Assembly: GCA_041844915.1 (NCBI GenBank) | Contig: JBGZBY010000106.1 | Location: 1 to 42,356 of the forward strand | Direction of reading: 5' to 3' | From: W11650 sp041844915 | GTDB lineage: Bacteria > Bacillota > Clostridia > Lachnospirales > Vallitaleaceae | Length of the DNA: 42,356 bases | Program-made: the position numbers and the translations under genes | The notes under the pieces: model-generated | What the model saw: the letters and a program-made list of their open reading frames with translations, nothing else | Told to the model about the DNA's origin: nothing | The model's database searches: none | Shown here: piece after piece, positions 26,247 to 34,240 of the stretch | Layout: each line of letters begins with the position of its first letter | Position numbering within the stretch: position 1 is the first letter of the stretch

Positions 26247-28253
26247 ATGATGAGAGCTCGTGAAAAAAAATATATAGCGGAGGAGCCAAAAAAGACGGAT
26301 AACCCAGAGCAAAAGAGCAATGCTGCTAAGATAATAAGAGGAAAGGGAAGCAGTGAGGGAGCTTATAAAATAGCCGGAAGCTTAAAAGCAGAAGCGGGAA
26401 CGAGTAGCTGGCAGGTGCTGCCAAGTATTTTTGTTATGGCGGTGGTGCCTCTTTTGGTGCGGGCGGTCAAGTATAAGATCGGGCTTGCTCAATATGCGTG
26501 GTTTGATAACAGAGAAGAAAACTGGGAATTGTTTTTGAAGTTTAAGCAGCAGGCTTTGGGGATTGCCGGAGTGATTATGCTGCTGATAATAAGCTATCAT
26601 TTGCTGAAAGTCCTTTTCAAGGGCAAAGAGCAGAGAACGAAAAAGACTAGAGCTAAAATAGCCGACTTTGGGATGGAGAATGGAGTGTGGAAATGGGATA
26701 TTTCCTTGTTTCCGCTGCTGGCTTATCTGGCGCTGGCGCTGCTGTCGACCCTGTTGTCGACCTATGCAAGCTATGGCTATAGCGGAGCGCATGAGCAATT
26801 CGAGTCGCTCTTTGTGCTTTTGACCTACGGCATGATTGTTATCTACACCTTTTGGGCGATCTCCGGAGAAAAAAGTATGAAAGCCCTAGAAATTGGCTTT
26901 TTATGCGGAGTTTCCCTGCTTTGTATTTTAGGTCTGCTGCAATTTAGCGGCAATGATCTGTTCCGCACGAAGCTGGGAGTCAGAATGATTTTGCCATCGG
27001 AGCTATACGAGCGCTCCGGCGGAAATCTGCAATTTAATTTTCCCTTGAATCAGGTGTATCTTTCCCTGTATAACCCCAACTATGTTGGACAGTACGTATC
27101 GCTGGTACTGCCTGTAATTGCAGCGCTTTTTATTAATTGCTCGGATAAAAAAATGAGGCTTTGGTACGGGCTGCTGATTTTGGGGTTGCTGATATGTCTG
27201 GTTGGTTCGGGTTCTAAAACTGCTTTTATTACCCTGATTTTTACCGTGATTTTGATGCTGCTCCTTTTCCGGAAAAAATTACTCCAAAACAAGAGAATGA
27301 CAGCACTAGGACTGAGCGGAGCGGCAGTGTTTATTGCAGCGATGGTATTGTTCATGGGAAACAGCTTTTTTGAAAGATTGCGAGCGGCTTTGCAGTTTCC
27401 GGAGAATCCTGACTATGCTCTGTCGGCTATGACGGCGGATAAGGATAAAATTCGTCTGACCTATAAGGGAGAAACGGCGGAGCTGATTGCCGACAGCGAA
27501 GCGGCCGGCGGCTTTCGGCTTTTCTCGGAAAGCGGTCAGGAGATTGCGACGCGCTACGATGAGAGAAGTCAGACCTATTTCTTTGAAAACAGCAGCTTTA
27601 GCGAGATTCCCTTGCAGATTTTTCCGGACGGCGAGGGTGCGGTGGAAATGAAATGGACAATCGAGCATAAGGACTGGCATCTCTATTATGAAGCAAGCGG
27701 TTTTTATTATGTAACCGGATTTAACAAGGCGGATCGAATGGTTGAAATTGAAAAAGGACTGTTTCAGAAGCATGAAAGCTTTGCTACCTATCGCGGATAC
27801 ATCTGGTCGAGAACGATGCCCCTGTTGAAAAAATATTTCTTTTTGGGAGCCGGCGCGGATAGCTTTACTTTAGTGTTCCCGCAGCACGACTATTTAGGCA
27901 AGGCGTATAATAGGTTTGAGGACACTCTGATCACTCGGCCGCACAATTTCTATCTACAGGTCGCTGTTCAGACCGGAGTGCTGTCGATGCTGTCGGTATT
28001 GGCGTTTTATATTCTTTATCTTCTGCAAAGCCTAAAGCTTTACTGGAAAGGGGAATTTGACGATTATTTCAGCAGAATCGGAGCGGCGGTGCTGATTGGT
28101 AGCTTGGGATATATGGTATCCTCCGTATTTAATGATTCGACGATCACGGTTGCACCTGTTTTTTGGGGGCTGATGGGAGTTGGTCTGGCAATGAATCATC
28201 AAGTCAAAATAAGACAGAGCGAAAAAAAGCGGGTAGAGAGAGCCGAGGCCTAG
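26247..28253 (+). CDS. O-antigen ligase/polymerase-family membrane protein
   Basis: A 668-residue polytopic protein of the Wzy/WaaL family, which joins or polymerises lipid-linked glycans outside the membrane. Membrane helices begin near residue 55. SGSKTAFITLIFTVILMLLLF and the family segment GAGADSFTLVFPQHDYLG with RPHNFYLQVAVQTGVLSML carry the conserved His/Arg region of the large outer loop. Residues of about 385-500 form a soluble, strand-rich insert (KIRLTYKGETAELIAD, WHLYYEASGFYYVTGFNK), which is not part of the usual core. The frame is open from 26184; ATG 26247 (or 26250) follows GAGGAAAGGAA. It probably builds a surface polysaccharide with the sugar transferase that follows. Confidence 0.85.
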   Translation: MMRAREKKYIAEEPKKTDNPEQKSNAAKIIRGKGSSEGAYKIAGSLKAEAGTSSWQVLPSIFVMAVVPLLVRAVKYKIGLAQYAWFDNREENWELFLKFKQQALGIAGVIMLLIISYHLLKVLFKGKEQRTKKTRAKIADFGMENGVWKWDISLFPLLAYLALALLSTLLSTYASYGYSGAHEQFESLFVLLTYGMIVIYTFWAISGEKSMKALEIGFLCGVSLLCILGLLQFSGNDLFRTKLGVRMILPSELYERSGGNLQFNFPLNQVYLSLYNPNYVGQYVSLVLPVIAALFINCSDKKMRLWYGLLILGLLICLVGSGSKTAFITLIFTVILMLLLFRKKLLQNKRMTALGLSGAAVFIAAMVLFMGNSFFERLRAALQFPENPDYALSAMTADKDKIRLTYKGETAELIADSEAAGGFRLFSESGQEIATRYDERSQTYFFENSSFSEIPLQIFPDGEGAVEMKWTIEHKDWHLYYEASGFYYVTGFNKADRMVEIEKGLFQKHESFATYRGYIWSRTMPLLKKYFFLGAGADSFTLVFPQHDYLGKAYNRFEDTLITRPHNFYLQVAVQTGVLSMLSVLAFYILYLLQSLKLYWKGEFDDYFSRIGAAVLIGSLGYMVSSVFNDSTITVAPVFWGLMGVGLAMNHQVKIRQSEKKRVERAEA

Positions 28254-28400
28254 GGAGAGCAAAAGCTTGCAGAGCAGGACTTTCGGCATTGGAGAAGTAC
28301 CAGAGCAGGGTTGGATAGGCAGGGAGCGGAGAAAGAAGGCAGTAGAGAGAACTGAGGTTCAAGGAAAGAAAAAGCTTGAGTAGGCTTGGCAGTCGAAGAA
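28215..28400 (+). repeat. 109-bp-offset direct duplication across the ligase stop codon
   Basis: About 76 bases at 28215-28290, which include the last codons and stop of the ligase gene, recur diverged at 28324-28399. Landmarks are GTAGAGAGA (28233 and 28342), GAGG and AAAAGCTTG (28261 and 28370). The offset is 109, so the copy is not in frame. The spacer has no gene. Confidence 0.75.
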
Positions 28401-28428
28401 CGATAAAGGGCAAAAGCAGGAGGGATTT

Positions 28429-29007
28429 ATGTATTTACGATATGGCAAAAGGCTGATAGACATGGGCTTGGCGCTGACGGCAATTCTTGCGCTGGGCTGG
28501 CTTTTGGCAGTGCTGGCGGTCGTCGTGCGATTGACTTCGCCGGGACCGGCGCTTTTTCGGCAAAGACGAATCGGACAAAATAAAAGAGAATTTGAGATTT
28601 TGAAATTCCGAACCATGCGAATCGATGCACCTAGGGATGTGCCGACCCATTTGCTGGGTGATCCGGAGCAATATATTACTCCCATAGGCAAATGGCTGCG
28701 TCGAACCAGTCTGGATGAGCTGCCGCAGCTGTTTAATATTTTAAAAGGAGATATGGCGCTGATTGGACCAAGGCCGGCGCTTTGGAACCAATATGACTTG
28801 ATTGCTGGGCGGGAGCGCTATGGCGTGAATCGCCTGCGGCCGGGCTTGACTGGCTGGGCGCAGATCAATGGCAGGGATGAGATTCCCTTGGTCAAAAAGC
28901 TTCGGCTGGATGTGGAATATGCCAGAAGAGTCAGCCTACGCTTTGACGCACGGATATTTTTTATGACGGTGATCAAGGTGATTACCGGCGAAGGGATTCG
29001 AGGCTAA
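28429..29007 (+). CDS. Initiating sugar transferase (PglC/WcaJ core)
   Basis: A 192-residue bacterial sugar transferase that puts the first sugar phosphate from a UDP-sugar on undecaprenyl phosphate. It has one membrane segment near the N-terminus (MGLALTAILALGWLLAVLAV), then the core motifs PALFRQRRIG, FEILKFRTMR, RRTSLDELPQLFNILKGDM, LIGPRPA and GLTGWAQINGRD. The length fits the short PglC-type enzyme, not the 450-residue WbaP/WcaJ type. GGAGGG precedes the ATG. With the epimerase and ligase nearby it should start the same glycan. Confidence 0.93.
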   Translation: MYLRYGKRLIDMGLALTAILALGWLLAVLAVVVRLTSPGPALFRQRRIGQNKREFEILKFRTMRIDAPRDVPTHLLGDPEQYITPIGKWLRRTSLDELPQLFNILKGDMALIGPRPALWNQYDLIAGRERYGVNRLRPGLTGWAQINGRDEIPLVKKLRLDVEYARRVSLRFDARIFFMTVIKVITGEGIRG

Positions 29008-29074
29008 AGGCCCTTGCCGAAGGATGGAAAAGACATCTCTATGGCAAGCGGAAAAGGAGCTGCTGGAACGAACT

Positions 29075-29135
29075 GGAATTTATAGGGAAGTGCCTCGCAG
29101 TATTGCCATGCAGCCCAACTTTGTCATCCCTTTTG
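29075..29135 (+). repeat. Dispersed repeat R1, copy A
   Basis: This 61-base stretch recurs in inverted orientation at 41943-42004, with only about five differences and one indel. It contains GGAATTTATAGGGAA, GCCTCGCA and CAACTTTGTCATCCC. It has no reading frame of note. The whole spacer 29008-29475 is built of repeats (R1, the inverted repeat at 29122-29203, and R2). Confidence 0.9.
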
Positions 29136-29203
29136 GAAGGCACGTCGAAACTTGCTCCCTACGGTCACTTCGAACAACGGGCGACCTTCCAAAAGGGATG
29201 ACA
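29122..29203. repeat. 19-bp perfect inverted repeat
   Basis: TGTCATCCCTTTTGG and four further bases (29122-29140) are perfectly complementary to 29185-29203, with 44 bases between. The left arm is the end of repeat R1. The inner part (GTCGAA at 29144, CCCTACGG at 29157) echoes repeat R2. As RNA it would form a strong stem ahead of the epimerase gene. Confidence 0.85.
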
Positions 29204-29261
29204 GGACTTGGGGTGCGAACGGTGCTGCGATGGCAAATTTATATAAATGGATGTTGGGGTA

Positions 29262-29326
29262 GGTTTGCCTAGGCGACTGATTTGCCAGCGCCGAGAGTCA
29301 GAAAATACCGCAGGCATTTGCTTCGA
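29262..29326 (+). repeat. Dispersed repeat R2, copy A
   Basis: About 65 bases beginning GGTTTGCCTAGGCGACTG, found again inverted at 42220-42285 and in part at 42341-42356. Similarity runs on past 29326 (CCTAGCACA matches the complement of 42332-42340). Confidence 0.85.
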
Positions 29327-29366
29327 GCCTAGCACATTTTCTACAAACCGAAGTTTTACGGCGGGA

Positions 29367-29392
29367 GGCAAAGGAACAAGTCATCCTTTGCC
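29367..29392 (+). other. Small hairpin before the epimerase gene
   Basis: GGCAAAGGA (29367-29375) pairs perfectly with TCCTTTGCC (29384-29392) around an 8-base loop. There is no T-run. The right arm plus CGAAGGA resembles CCTTGCCGAAGGA just after the sugar transferase stop, so the spacer may itself be a decayed duplication. Confidence 0.45.
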
Positions 29393-29475
29393 GAAGGAAA
29401 CAGTTTTCGCGCCAGCGGTAGTATTTGGGAAAACTTTTACGAAAGCAGGAAAAAAGCAGCGGAAGGAATCAAAAT

Positions 29476-30312
29476 ATGAAAAAGGTATTGATTATCGGAA
29501 AAAACAGCTATATCGGGAAAAATCTGAAAAAATATCTGGAGCTTTCCAGCCGCTCCGCCGGCGGCGAGAAATTCTTGGCGGACTGCGTCAGTGGCAAGGA
29601 AGGAGAATGGCAGACTTGGAATTTTGCCGGATACGATTCCGTGGTGCTTTGCTCCGCCTTGGTACACAGGGATGAAAAGAAATTGGGCTGGCCGGCATAT
29701 TTTGAAGCGAATGCTGTTTTGCCGGTGCAGATTGCGCAGAAGGCAAAGGCCGCCGGAGTCGGACAATTTGTTTTTTTAAGCAGCTTGGCGGTTTACGGAA
29801 GAAGCTATGAGAAAATCAAGGCGACGCTGGCGCCGCGTCCGGAAACCTATTATGGGCATTCCAAATATTTAGCGGAACAATGTCTGCTGCCTATGACGAC
29901 AGAGGACTTTGCGGTAGCCATCGTGCGGCCGCCGATGGTTTACGGAGCCAAGGCCAAGGGAAGCTATGCGGCTTTGCAAAGGCTGGCGATGGCTTTTCCT
30001 TTTTTTCCAAAAATTGAAAATCAGAAAAGTGTGATTTCCATACAAGGGCTTTGCCGGACGTTAAAGGAAATTATTCAAGGCAGAGCGCGGGGGATTTTAC
30101 ATCCGCAGGACGCAAGCTATCGCTCCACCTCTGAGCTGATGGATATGGCGGCAAAGGAGCGGGGCAGAAAAATTTGTTTTTTTCCTTTCCCGGCGCGGCT
30201 CAGCAGCTGTCTGGCAGGAAGCTGTAGGTGCTGGAATAAGGCCTTTGGGAATTTGACAATTGAGCGTGAAGGGGAGGAGCCGGCTTTGGGCGAGAAGGAC
30301 GGACTGCTTTGA
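29476..30312 (+). CDS. NAD-dependent epimerase/dehydratase (extended SDR)
   Basis: A 278-residue nucleotide-sugar SDR enzyme. The N-terminal loop is GKNSYIGKNL, a degenerate form of GxxGxxG. Conserved VFLSSLAVYG and YGHSKYLAEQ give the catalytic Tyr and Lys, and VRPPMVYG is the substrate-binding segment. The C-terminal part is shorter than in GalE (about 330 residues) and ends in an acidic tail that looks unlike relatives, so the last 30 residues may have drifted or been truncated. ATG 29476 follows AAGGAA. Its place after the initiating transferase suggests 4-epimerisation or modification of the first sugar of the surface glycan. The exact reaction is open. Confidence 0.8.
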   Translation: MKKVLIIGKNSYIGKNLKKYLELSSRSAGGEKFLADCVSGKEGEWQTWNFAGYDSVVLCSALVHRDEKKLGWPAYFEANAVLPVQIAQKAKAAGVGQFVFLSSLAVYGRSYEKIKATLAPRPETYYGHSKYLAEQCLLPMTTEDFAVAIVRPPMVYGAKAKGSYAALQRLAMAFPFFPKIENQKSVISIQGLCRTLKEIIQGRARGILHPQDASYRSTSELMDMAAKERGRKICFFPFPARLSSCLAGSCRCWNKAFGNLTIEREGEEPALGEKDGLL

Positions 30313-30367
30313 CCGAGGTGCAGAAAGGAGAACTTTCTTTTTTCTGTGATTTGGCACGGCAGGGACT

Positions 30368-30393
30368 TGAATTTACCGGGGATGGGCCGATAT
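30368..30393 (+). promoter_or_regulatory. Candidate sigma-D promoter of the flagellin-glycosylation genes
   Basis: GCCGATAT (30386-30393) is a full match to the sigma-D -10 and TGAA (30368-30371), one mismatch from TAAA, lies 14 bases upstream. The Maf start codon is 46 bases downstream. Confidence 0.55.
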
Positions 30394-30438
30394 TTATAGG
30401 GAGAAAAAATAACGGCGATATTACAGAAAGGGAAAGAT

Positions 30439-32295
30439 ATGCTGTCGATTTATAATAAAGCGTTGATAAGGGAATTGAATCCGACTTTGCTGGAGGAGCT
30501 GGAGGATTTGGAAAAAAAGGGCTTTGAACGCACTCGCATGGAGAAGGCTCGCAATGGGCAAACGATTTTAGTGCTGACCGAGGGGAACAGAGAATATTAT
30601 CTGACCTCTCGCTATGATCCGGAATATGAAGCAGCTCGGCTTGTTGATTCGTATCCCGATTTTAATAACGACAGCAGCGTGATTTTTTATGGAGTGGGGA
30701 TGGGCTATCATATCAAAGAGGCTCTGCGCCGTTATCCGGAAATAAAGTTTTTTTTGGTGGAGCCGGATCGGGAAATTTTATATCGCTTTTTACAGGAAAA
30801 CGAGCTGAAGGAGCTGCCATTCAAGAATTTAGGCGGGATAGAAGTGGATTTTCACAGAATGGAGCAGTCCCTGTCAGAATTTTGCCGTAAATTTAACAGA
30901 AAAAATGTGGTATGCTATCTCAAGGGCTACAGTCATTTTTTTAAAAAGAAAAGGCAGGATTTTCAGGAAGCCTATGTGCTTGGGTTTAAAAAAGAGAAGG
31001 ATGTTCGATTCGCTATGAGAAATTTAGGTGAACCGATAGTCGCCTCGGCAATAAATAACACAAAAGAGATATTGATCAGAAATAATCTGTTTTGGCAGGA
31101 TATGGAGCAATTTAAGGGGAAGACGGCAATTCTTGTGGCGGCTGGCCCATCGCTGGACGAGGAAATAGAAAATCTGCGCATTATTAAGGAGAAGAAAATG
31201 GCGGGTATTTTTGCGGTAGGAAGCGCCGTCAACTCCCTTTTAGCACAGGATATTTTTCCAGATGCGGTATTTTCCTATGATCCGACACCGGAGAATCAAA
31301 GAGTATTGCAGCAGATCAAGGACAGGGGGATTACCGAGATTCCCTTGCTTTTTGGTACGGAAATAGGCTATCAGTCCTTGGAGGGCTATCCGGGCAAGGC
31401 ATTTTCGATTTTTACGGATGAGGTCAGAGTTCATAATTATTTTTTTAAAACGCAAAAAGAATTGCCCAAGAGCCAAGTCGGCAGGACAATATCGGTACTG
31501 GCCTTTGATACCTTGGTAAATTTGGGCTTTCACCGGATTATTTTTGTGGGGCAGAATCTGGGAATCAAGGGGGAAAAAACTTACAGCTCTGGTGCTACCT
31601 ATTTTGCCGAAATGCCTTCGGCGGAAAGTGACCAATATTCGGTGGAAGCAAAGGATGTCTACGGGAATCTGATGCGGACAGCCTCCGTTTATATGCTGAT
31701 GAAGGATGATTTAGAGGTGGTGATTCGTTCTGCAAAGGACGTGGAAGTGTATAATTCCACCAAGGGTGGGATTCAGCTTAAAGGTGCCGAATTTAAGGAA
31801 TTAGAAGAGCTGATGAAGGAAATGAAGGAGGATTCGGTTTTTCTTTTCCAAGGTGATGAGATAAGGGAAGACTACGATCTGAAGCATTTGGAGGATAAGA
31901 TCAAAGAGGTTGCCGTTGAACGCGATCTGCTGGAGCGATATATTGCCAATTATAGAAGCATTTTACGGGAGATTGAGAAGGAAGCTGAGCTTGGGAGGTA
32001 TAATCGCCTGCAAAAGGCTTATATCAAGCTGAATCTTTCGTTGAAGCGCTTGGAGGAAAATATTTTCAGCAAGCTTTTTGTTCTTTCCTGGAAAAACATG
32101 GAATATAAGAATCTGGTGGAAAAGATTGAGCATTTTAATGAAATCAGCGATCCGAAAACACAGGCGCAAACGATTGTCGCCGAGTTTGGAGGATTTTTAA
32201 ACAGCTATGAGAAGGCTTATCGAATGCTGGTTGGCGATTACCAAAAAATGGAGGAAGCTATGAAGGAGTATGTCGAGGAAAGGAAGCGGAGATGA
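30439..32295 (+). CDS. Motility accessory factor (Maf) flagellin glycosyltransferase, MptE-like domain
   Basis: A 618-residue cytoplasmic protein of the Maf family, which adds nonulosonic acids (pseudaminic or legionaminic) to flagellin before export. The N-terminal Maf domain covers about residues 1-200. The central MptE-like (PF01973) domain has KTAILVAAGPSLDEEI, AVGSAVNSLLAQDIFPDAVF and NLGFHRIIFVGQNLG. The C-terminal 150 residues are helical. The legionaminic-acid genes downstream supply the sugar donor, so the context agrees with the family function. A sigma-D-like promoter precedes it. It overlaps the next gene by four bases (ATGA). Confidence 0.9.
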   Translation: MLSIYNKALIRELNPTLLEELEDLEKKGFERTRMEKARNGQTILVLTEGNREYYLTSRYDPEYEAARLVDSYPDFNNDSSVIFYGVGMGYHIKEALRRYPEIKFFLVEPDREILYRFLQENELKELPFKNLGGIEVDFHRMEQSLSEFCRKFNRKNVVCYLKGYSHFFKKKRQDFQEAYVLGFKKEKDVRFAMRNLGEPIVASAINNTKEILIRNNLFWQDMEQFKGKTAILVAAGPSLDEEIENLRIIKEKKMAGIFAVGSAVNSLLAQDIFPDAVFSYDPTPENQRVLQQIKDRGITEIPLLFGTEIGYQSLEGYPGKAFSIFTDEVRVHNYFFKTQKELPKSQVGRTISVLAFDTLVNLGFHRIIFVGQNLGIKGEKTYSSGATYFAEMPSAESDQYSVEAKDVYGNLMRTASVYMLMKDDLEVVIRSAKDVEVYNSTKGGIQLKGAEFKELEELMKEMKEDSVFLFQGDEIREDYDLKHLEDKIKEVAVERDLLERYIANYRSILREIEKEAELGRYNRLQKAYIKLNLSLKRLEENIFSKLFVLSWKNMEYKNLVEKIEHFNEISDPKTQAQTIVAEFGGFLNSYEKAYRMLVGDYQKMEEAMKEYVEERKRR

Positions 32296-32873
32296 AGATA
32301 TTGTTTGGTCAAAGAGAAAAGGAATATTTAACATGGACCGCCGGCATGCTTTGGCAGGAAATAGAAGCAGAGCTGGAGGCGGAAGGTCTGCTTTTAAACT
32401 ATTTGGTTGTGGATGGAGAAGAGGTGTGGGAGGATTTTGAAGGTTATTTAAAGGAACGAGAGGAACAGCTTCAGGTTATAGAGGTAATGGCGCTGACATT
32501 TGCCGAATATACTCGGTTCGTGGCAGGAGAAGCAGCTGCGGCAAGCCGTAGGACTGCCGAGGAGGCTAAACGGCTGAGCGATTTCTTTTATGGCTTTCAG
32601 GAGAACAAGGAGGACTGGGAAGGATTAAGCTCCCTAGTCGCCGATATTTCGGCTGGCTTTCCTGCCTTGGAGCTGCTTTATTCTCTGCTATTGGGGCAGG
32701 AAAGGAGCGATGAGGCGCAGGCCCTGGAAACGCATCACGCTTGCTTGCAGGAGGATTTGCAGCTGCTCCATAAGCCCTTGATGGAACAGGATGTCATTTA
32801 TATTGCGGATTTATTACACTTTGAAATAGAAAAGGAGCTTCGGGCAATCGGGGCGCTTTGCAGCGGGGTTTAG
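32292..32873 (+). CDS. Acidic helical protein of unknown function, coupled to Maf
   Basis: A 193-residue protein whose ATG overlaps the Maf stop, so the two are translated together. It is acidic, rich in Glu and Leu and mostly helical (QEIEAELEAEGLLLNYL, EEAKRLSDFFYGFQENKEDW, DVIYIADLLHFEIEKELRAI). There is no signal peptide, membrane helix, Cys pair or known catalytic motif. I do not recognise a family. A helical partner of this size beside Maf could be a flagellin chaperone, or an adaptor that presents flagellin to Maf. That is inference from position only. The following spacer (133 bases) leads to legB. Confidence 0.75.
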   Translation: MKILFGQREKEYLTWTAGMLWQEIEAELEAEGLLLNYLVVDGEEVWEDFEGYLKEREEQLQVIEVMALTFAEYTRFVAGEAAAASRRTAEEAKRLSDFFYGFQENKEDWEGLSSLVADISAGFPALELLYSLLLGQERSDEAQALETHHACLQEDLQLLHKPLMEQDVIYIADLLHFEIEKELRAIGALCSGV

Positions 32874-33006
32874 AGGAATTGATTTCATCATGCAGCGCAC
32901 ACTTCGGCAAATCCCGAAAGAAGGCGGAAGGGATAAGCGCCGGAGGAAGAACCACAGATAGGCGGAGAGCAGAAATCCGCAGATATAGATAAAGGAGCAA
33001 AGCGAT

Positions 33007-33987
33007 ATGGCAAAAATTTTAGTAACCGGAGCGGACGGCTTTATCGGCAGTCATTTGACGGAGGAGCTGGTCAAAGCTGGAAAGGCGGTAAAGGCCTTTG
33101 TATATTATAATTCTTTTAATTCGTGGGGCTGGCTGGATACCCTGCCAAAGGAGATTTTAAGGGAAATTGAGATATTCAGCGGCGATATCAGGGATCCCAA
33201 CGGTGTCAGAACTGCTATGAAGGGGATGGAAATGGTCTACCATCTGGCAGCGCTGATTGCGATTCCCTTTAGCTATCATTCGCCGGATGCCTATGTCGAT
33301 ACCAATATCAAGGGAACACTGAATGTTCTGCAGGCGGCGAGAGATTTGCAGCCTCAGCGGATATTGGTTACCTCGACCTCCGAGGTGTATGGTACGGCGC
33401 AATATGTGCCGATTGATGAAAAGCATCCCTATCAGGGGCAATCTCCTTATTCAGCCACGAAAATCGGCGCTGATCGACTGGCGGAGTCCTTTTATCGAAG
33501 CTTTCAGCTGCCAGTAACAATTGTTCGTCCGTTTAATACCTATGGTCCAAGGCAGTCGCTGCGCGCGGTGATTCCTACGATTATTACCCAGCTTTTGAGC
33601 GGCTGCCAAACGATTAAGCTGGGGGCGCTCACTCCGACAAGGGATTTTAATTACGTGAAGGATACGGTAGAGGGATTTATGGCGATTGCCGCCGAGGAAA
33701 AGACTATCGGTGAGGAAATCAATATTGCAACGGAGAAGGAGATTAGCATCGGCGAGCTGGCGCAGGAAATGATCCGGCAAATCAATCCGCAGGCGAGAAT
33801 CGAGTGTGAAGCGGAAAGGCTGCGCCCGGAAAAAAGCGAGGTCAATCGGCTGCTTGGCTCCAATCAAAAAATCAAAGCCTTGACTGGCTGGCAGCCGCGT
33901 TATGATCTGGCGGCGGGGCTGGCGGAAACAATTGACTTTTTCCGGAAGAATTTGGAGCGCTACAAAGCGGATATTTATAATATTTAA
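33007..33987 (+). CDS. legB: Nucleotide-sugar 4,6-dehydratase of the legionaminate pathway
   Basis: A 326-residue extended SDR enzyme. VTGADGFIGSHL (residues 6-17) binds NAD, TSTSEVYG and Tyr148/Lys152 (YSATK) are catalytic, and NTYGPRQSLRAVIPTIITQLLSG with LTPTRDFNYVKDTVEGF is the pattern of LegB proteins. LegB removes water from an NDP-GlcNAc (GDP-linked in Campylobacter) to give the 4-keto-6-deoxy sugar. It is followed by the aminotransferase, nucleotidyltransferase, acetyltransferase, synthase and epimerase of the same route. AAAGGAG lies before the ATG. A spacer of about 250 bases follows with no clear gene. Confidence 0.88.
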   Translation: MAKILVTGADGFIGSHLTEELVKAGKAVKAFVYYNSFNSWGWLDTLPKEILREIEIFSGDIRDPNGVRTAMKGMEMVYHLAALIAIPFSYHSPDAYVDTNIKGTLNVLQAARDLQPQRILVTSTSEVYGTAQYVPIDEKHPYQGQSPYSATKIGADRLAESFYRSFQLPVTIVRPFNTYGPRQSLRAVIPTIITQLLSGCQTIKLGALTPTRDFNYVKDTVEGFMAIAAEEKTIGEEINIATEKEISIGELAQEMIRQINPQARIECEAERLRPEKSEVNRLLGSNQKIKALTGWQPRYDLAAGLAETIDFFRKNLERYKADIYNI

Positions 33988-34240
33988 ATTTGCGGTTTTG
34001 ACCTTGGATGAGCTGAAGGCGCAGGCAGAAAGCGGAGGAGTGCTTGGTTTACTATGGCGGCTTGAGGAAATTTGTTGTATTCTTAGCTTGGAGCTGGAAG
34101 GGCCTTTTGAAGGACGACGGCAAAATTGCAGAGAGCATTGCTGTGGAAAAAGCAAAAGGTAAAATGGAGCTGGAGAGAAGGCTTCTCGGGCGGGATTTAT
34201 CTGAAAAAGCTAAAAAATGTTTAGGAAGGGGGGCACAGTC

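Noticed and set aside
33988..34240. Possible small gene between legB and legC
   Set aside because: Frames such as 34044-34244 look partly protein-like, but there is no good start site and no motif; it may be a remnant, which cannot be shown by eye.
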